Source of the DNA: Terasakiella pusilla DSM 6293
GTDB lineage: Bacteria; Pseudomonadota; Alphaproteobacteria; Rhodospirillales; Terasakiellaceae
Direction: 5' to 3'
Assembly (NCBI RefSeq): GCF_000688235.1
Contig: NZ_JHYO01000008.1
Span: 1-64,000 of the forward strand
Length of the DNA: 64,000 nucleotides
The position numbers and the translations under genes are program-made. The notes under the pieces are model-generated. The model was not told the origin of the DNA. It made no database searches and saw only the letters and a program-made list of their open reading frames with translations. How positions within the stretch are numbered: position 1 is the first letter of the stretch; the number at the start of each line of letters is the position of its first letter. This document shows positions 62,576 through 64,000 of this stretch, in pieces.

Positions 62576-64000
62576 TTACTTAGAAAGTTTATTGAAGAAT
62601 GGATCCTTTTTTACTGTCTCGCTAGCTTTTTCAAGGTCAAGGCTACATATATCAAAATCAATTTCTATTTGTTCTGTTCTTGACATTGATTTCTCAAAAA
62701 TCGCATGCCGATTATAAATCTCAAAATGCGGAGGATTGGAAACATACGCTACAAATTCTTCAAATAACTTATCTGCACTCCACTTTTTTATCTCAGCAGA
62801 CAATTTAGAAACACACATGATCAGACTTCTAAGGCTAATTACACATGCATCTTGCAATTCATACCCATCAAATATGACAGAGTTAGTAATTATTATGTTG
62901 CTAACTCGAATTGCTTCTTTCCCTATACACAAGTGCTTAGCCACTTCCTGAATTTTTGTCTCTATAACCTCCTTTCGTTTCTTTAACTGAAAAGCACCTT
63001 TCGTAATGCCTTTTAAAGAATGATAAAACTCCCTTGAGCTTGCGTACTGACCAACACTTTTTGCCTCACACAAAACAAGATTATTTCCGATCTTTATAAC
63101 AAAATCTGTTTCATTCTTACGTTTCCCTAAAATCCTATAGATTGGGATGCTGCGCGGCAAAACTTTGAACTTCTCCTCTCCCCACCCATTTGTGAAATTT
63201 GTAATTTGTTCAATACATCGTTGTTCGAAGTAAGTACCTCGAGCCGAACTTTCGCCATGGTTCCCCAGTTGCAACTGCAAAAACCTGACCGGATCAACAG
63301 TCAAAATCGCGGGGACAGTCAATTTCAGAAAGTTTTTATCAATACTGATCAGAGGCCTTGACCACACTCCATCTTTTGCAGGAATGGAGAAGGTTAATTT
63401 CTCAATTATTTTCCGAGCACGTTGGCGCGTGCAAGGTATGCAGTGAGATAATAAATGAATCAAATCCGTTTTTTGATAATCCATTACAATCAAATCAACA
63501 CTTTTCTTCTGTTGCACCTCTTCGACTAGAGCCAAGCAAAGTGAATGTAAAATATCCCACGCATATACGACATCAACATGTCCTCGTTCTTCTAACGCGG
63601 TGAATAAATATTCAGTTCCTACCCACCCTCGAATTTTTGCCAAGCACGATGCTCTTGGTTTTTGAAAAACAGGAGCTGTTCTGAAAAATGGTTTTCCACC
63701 ATCATAGCTAACGCCAGTTACAATGTCGTATTGAGAAAGAGCCAAGGCATCAAGACGGTCATAAACCTCATCATAGGCCTGTAAATACCATTCTTTATCC
63801 CTTTGGTAATTTATAGCTTTCCTGACCTGATAGCTTTCTCCAAATGAATTTCTCTTAGTCTCTAGAGACACCTTATCTTCGGAAAAAGAAACTTTATCTT
63901 CGAGAAAAAACACTCGATCAAAAGCAAACTTATAGAGAAAAATTGAATATAAAGTTTTTTGTATCGCTGAAGCGGCGGCATTCACTTCTGGCTTATTCAA
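62576..64000 (-). CDS. Putative PD-(D/E)XK nuclease cargo protein (N-terminus beyond window)
   Basis: At least 474 codons are visible and the frame runs off the right edge, so the start is unknown. Near the C-terminal third, 'SSARGTYFEQRCIEQI', 'KNETDFVIKIGNNLVLCEAK' give the E...D...ExK spacing of restriction-like nucleases (E259, D299, E312 and K314 counted from the window edge). The N-terminal half is not recognised; it holds a short tandem repeat (EDKVSFSEDKVS). It converges on the ParD-like gene. It is probably transposon cargo, perhaps a defence nuclease. Confidence 0.6.
   Translation of the reverse strand: MNKPEVNAAASAIQKTLYSIFLYKFAFDRVFFLEDKVSFSEDKVSLETKRNSFGESYQVRKAINYQRDKEWYLQAYDEVYDRLDALALSQYDIVTGVSYDGGKPFFRTAPVFQKPRASCLAKIRGWVGTEYLFTALEERGHVDVVYAWDILHSLCLALVEEVQQKKSVDLIVMDYQKTDLIHLLSHCIPCTRQRARKIIEKLTFSIPAKDGVWSRPLISIDKNFLKLTVPAILTVDPVRFLQLQLGNHGESSARGTYFEQRCIEQITNFTNGWGEEKFKVLPRSIPIYRILGKRKNETDFVIKIGNNLVLCEAKSVGQYASSREFYHSLKGITKGAFQLKKRKEVIETKIQEVAKHLCIGKEAIRVSNIIITNSVIFDGYELQDACVISLRSLIMCVSKLSAEIKKWSADKLFEEFVAYVSNPPHFEIYNRHAIFEKSMSRTEQIEIDFDICSLDLEKASETVKKDPFFNKLSK

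Larger units (their letters stand above)
56252..64000. mobile_element. AT-rich genomic island with a Tn7-like transposition operon (right part outside window)
   Basis: Base composition changes abruptly after sbcC. The region holds a minus-strand P-loop ATPase, the plus-strand tnsA-tnsB-tnsC-tniQ set, a ParD-like gene and a minus-strand nuclease-like gene. The element's outer ends are not proven: no TGT-type terminus could be matched because the far end is not in the window. The island may be one transposon or a transposon beside a second insertion carrying the ATPase. Confidence 0.75.

Noticed and set aside
62100-64000. CRISPR array or cas genes beside tniQ (CAST-type transposon)
   Set aside because: No spaced direct repeats and no Cas-like protein are visible in this part; only sequence beyond the window could change this.

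Overview
The window looks like a chromosomal segment of a free-living, probably marine alphaproteobacterium of the Rhodospirillales type. The clues are an AapJ-type amino-acid binding protein, the MtnP-MtnA-class II aldolase methylthioadenosine route, a di-iron Coq7, PaaI thioesterases, GlxA-type regulators and the overall gene style. Genus cannot be fixed from the sequence alone. Positions 1-56251 have balanced, fairly GC-rich coding DNA. From 56252 to the end the DNA is clearly AT-rich and looks acquired.

Layout. 1-464: start of an amino-acid ABC transporter binding protein (minus, cut by the window edge). 972-4320: methylthioadenosine recycling operon (mtnP, an unknown secreted protein, mtnA, class II aldolase). 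4385-5866: PQQ-type sugar dehydrogenase and a stand-alone receiver protein. 5997-7311: two thioesterases and apaG. 7379-9792: retropepsin-like RimB, RimK glutamate ligase and an M14 desuccinylase. 9906-10980: AhpD-like protein and an Rrf2 repressor with a clear operator. 11173-15350: rpmI-rplT-pheS-pheT. 15427-17964: chemoreceptor with a C-terminal hemerythrin, broken by one in-frame TAG. 18431-19162: internally deleted IS481 transposase.

19288-36156 is a catabolic block: a dipeptide-type ABC transporter with an MFS protein and a quinone reductase, an ADP-forming acyl-CoA ligase, two CaiD-like hydratases, an acyl-CoA dehydrogenase, thiolase, acetoacetyl-CoA-type reductase, an Rrf2 regulator and two GlxA/AraC regulators. 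The two GlxA genes each diverge from a CaiD-containing operon and share an 18-nt intergenic motif. I infer beta-oxidation of a carnitine/butyrobetaine-like acid. 36157-38866 is a decayed insertion zone beside tRNA-Leu(CAA): IS3 fragments, a truncated membrane gene, a likely integrase stub and one intact secreted alpha/beta hydrolase.

39054-56251 is ordinary core: YqaA/DedA, DsbB, Coq7, Kef-type antiporter, small lipoprotein, LysR, AmpD, RNase P RNA, LysE, TSUP, a cupin regulator with an omega-aminotransferase and MmsA, a binding protein, and SbcD-SbcC. SbcC ends in a 17-G homopolymer.

56316-64000 is the most interesting accessory part: a P-loop ATPase (minus) next to sbcC, then a compact Tn7-like transposition operon tnsA-tnsB-tnsC-tniQ followed by a ParD-like small protein, and a convergent PD-(D/E)XK nuclease-like cargo gene that runs off the window. 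TnsA is unusually short (nuclease domain only). The far transposon end is outside the window and the near end could not be fixed.
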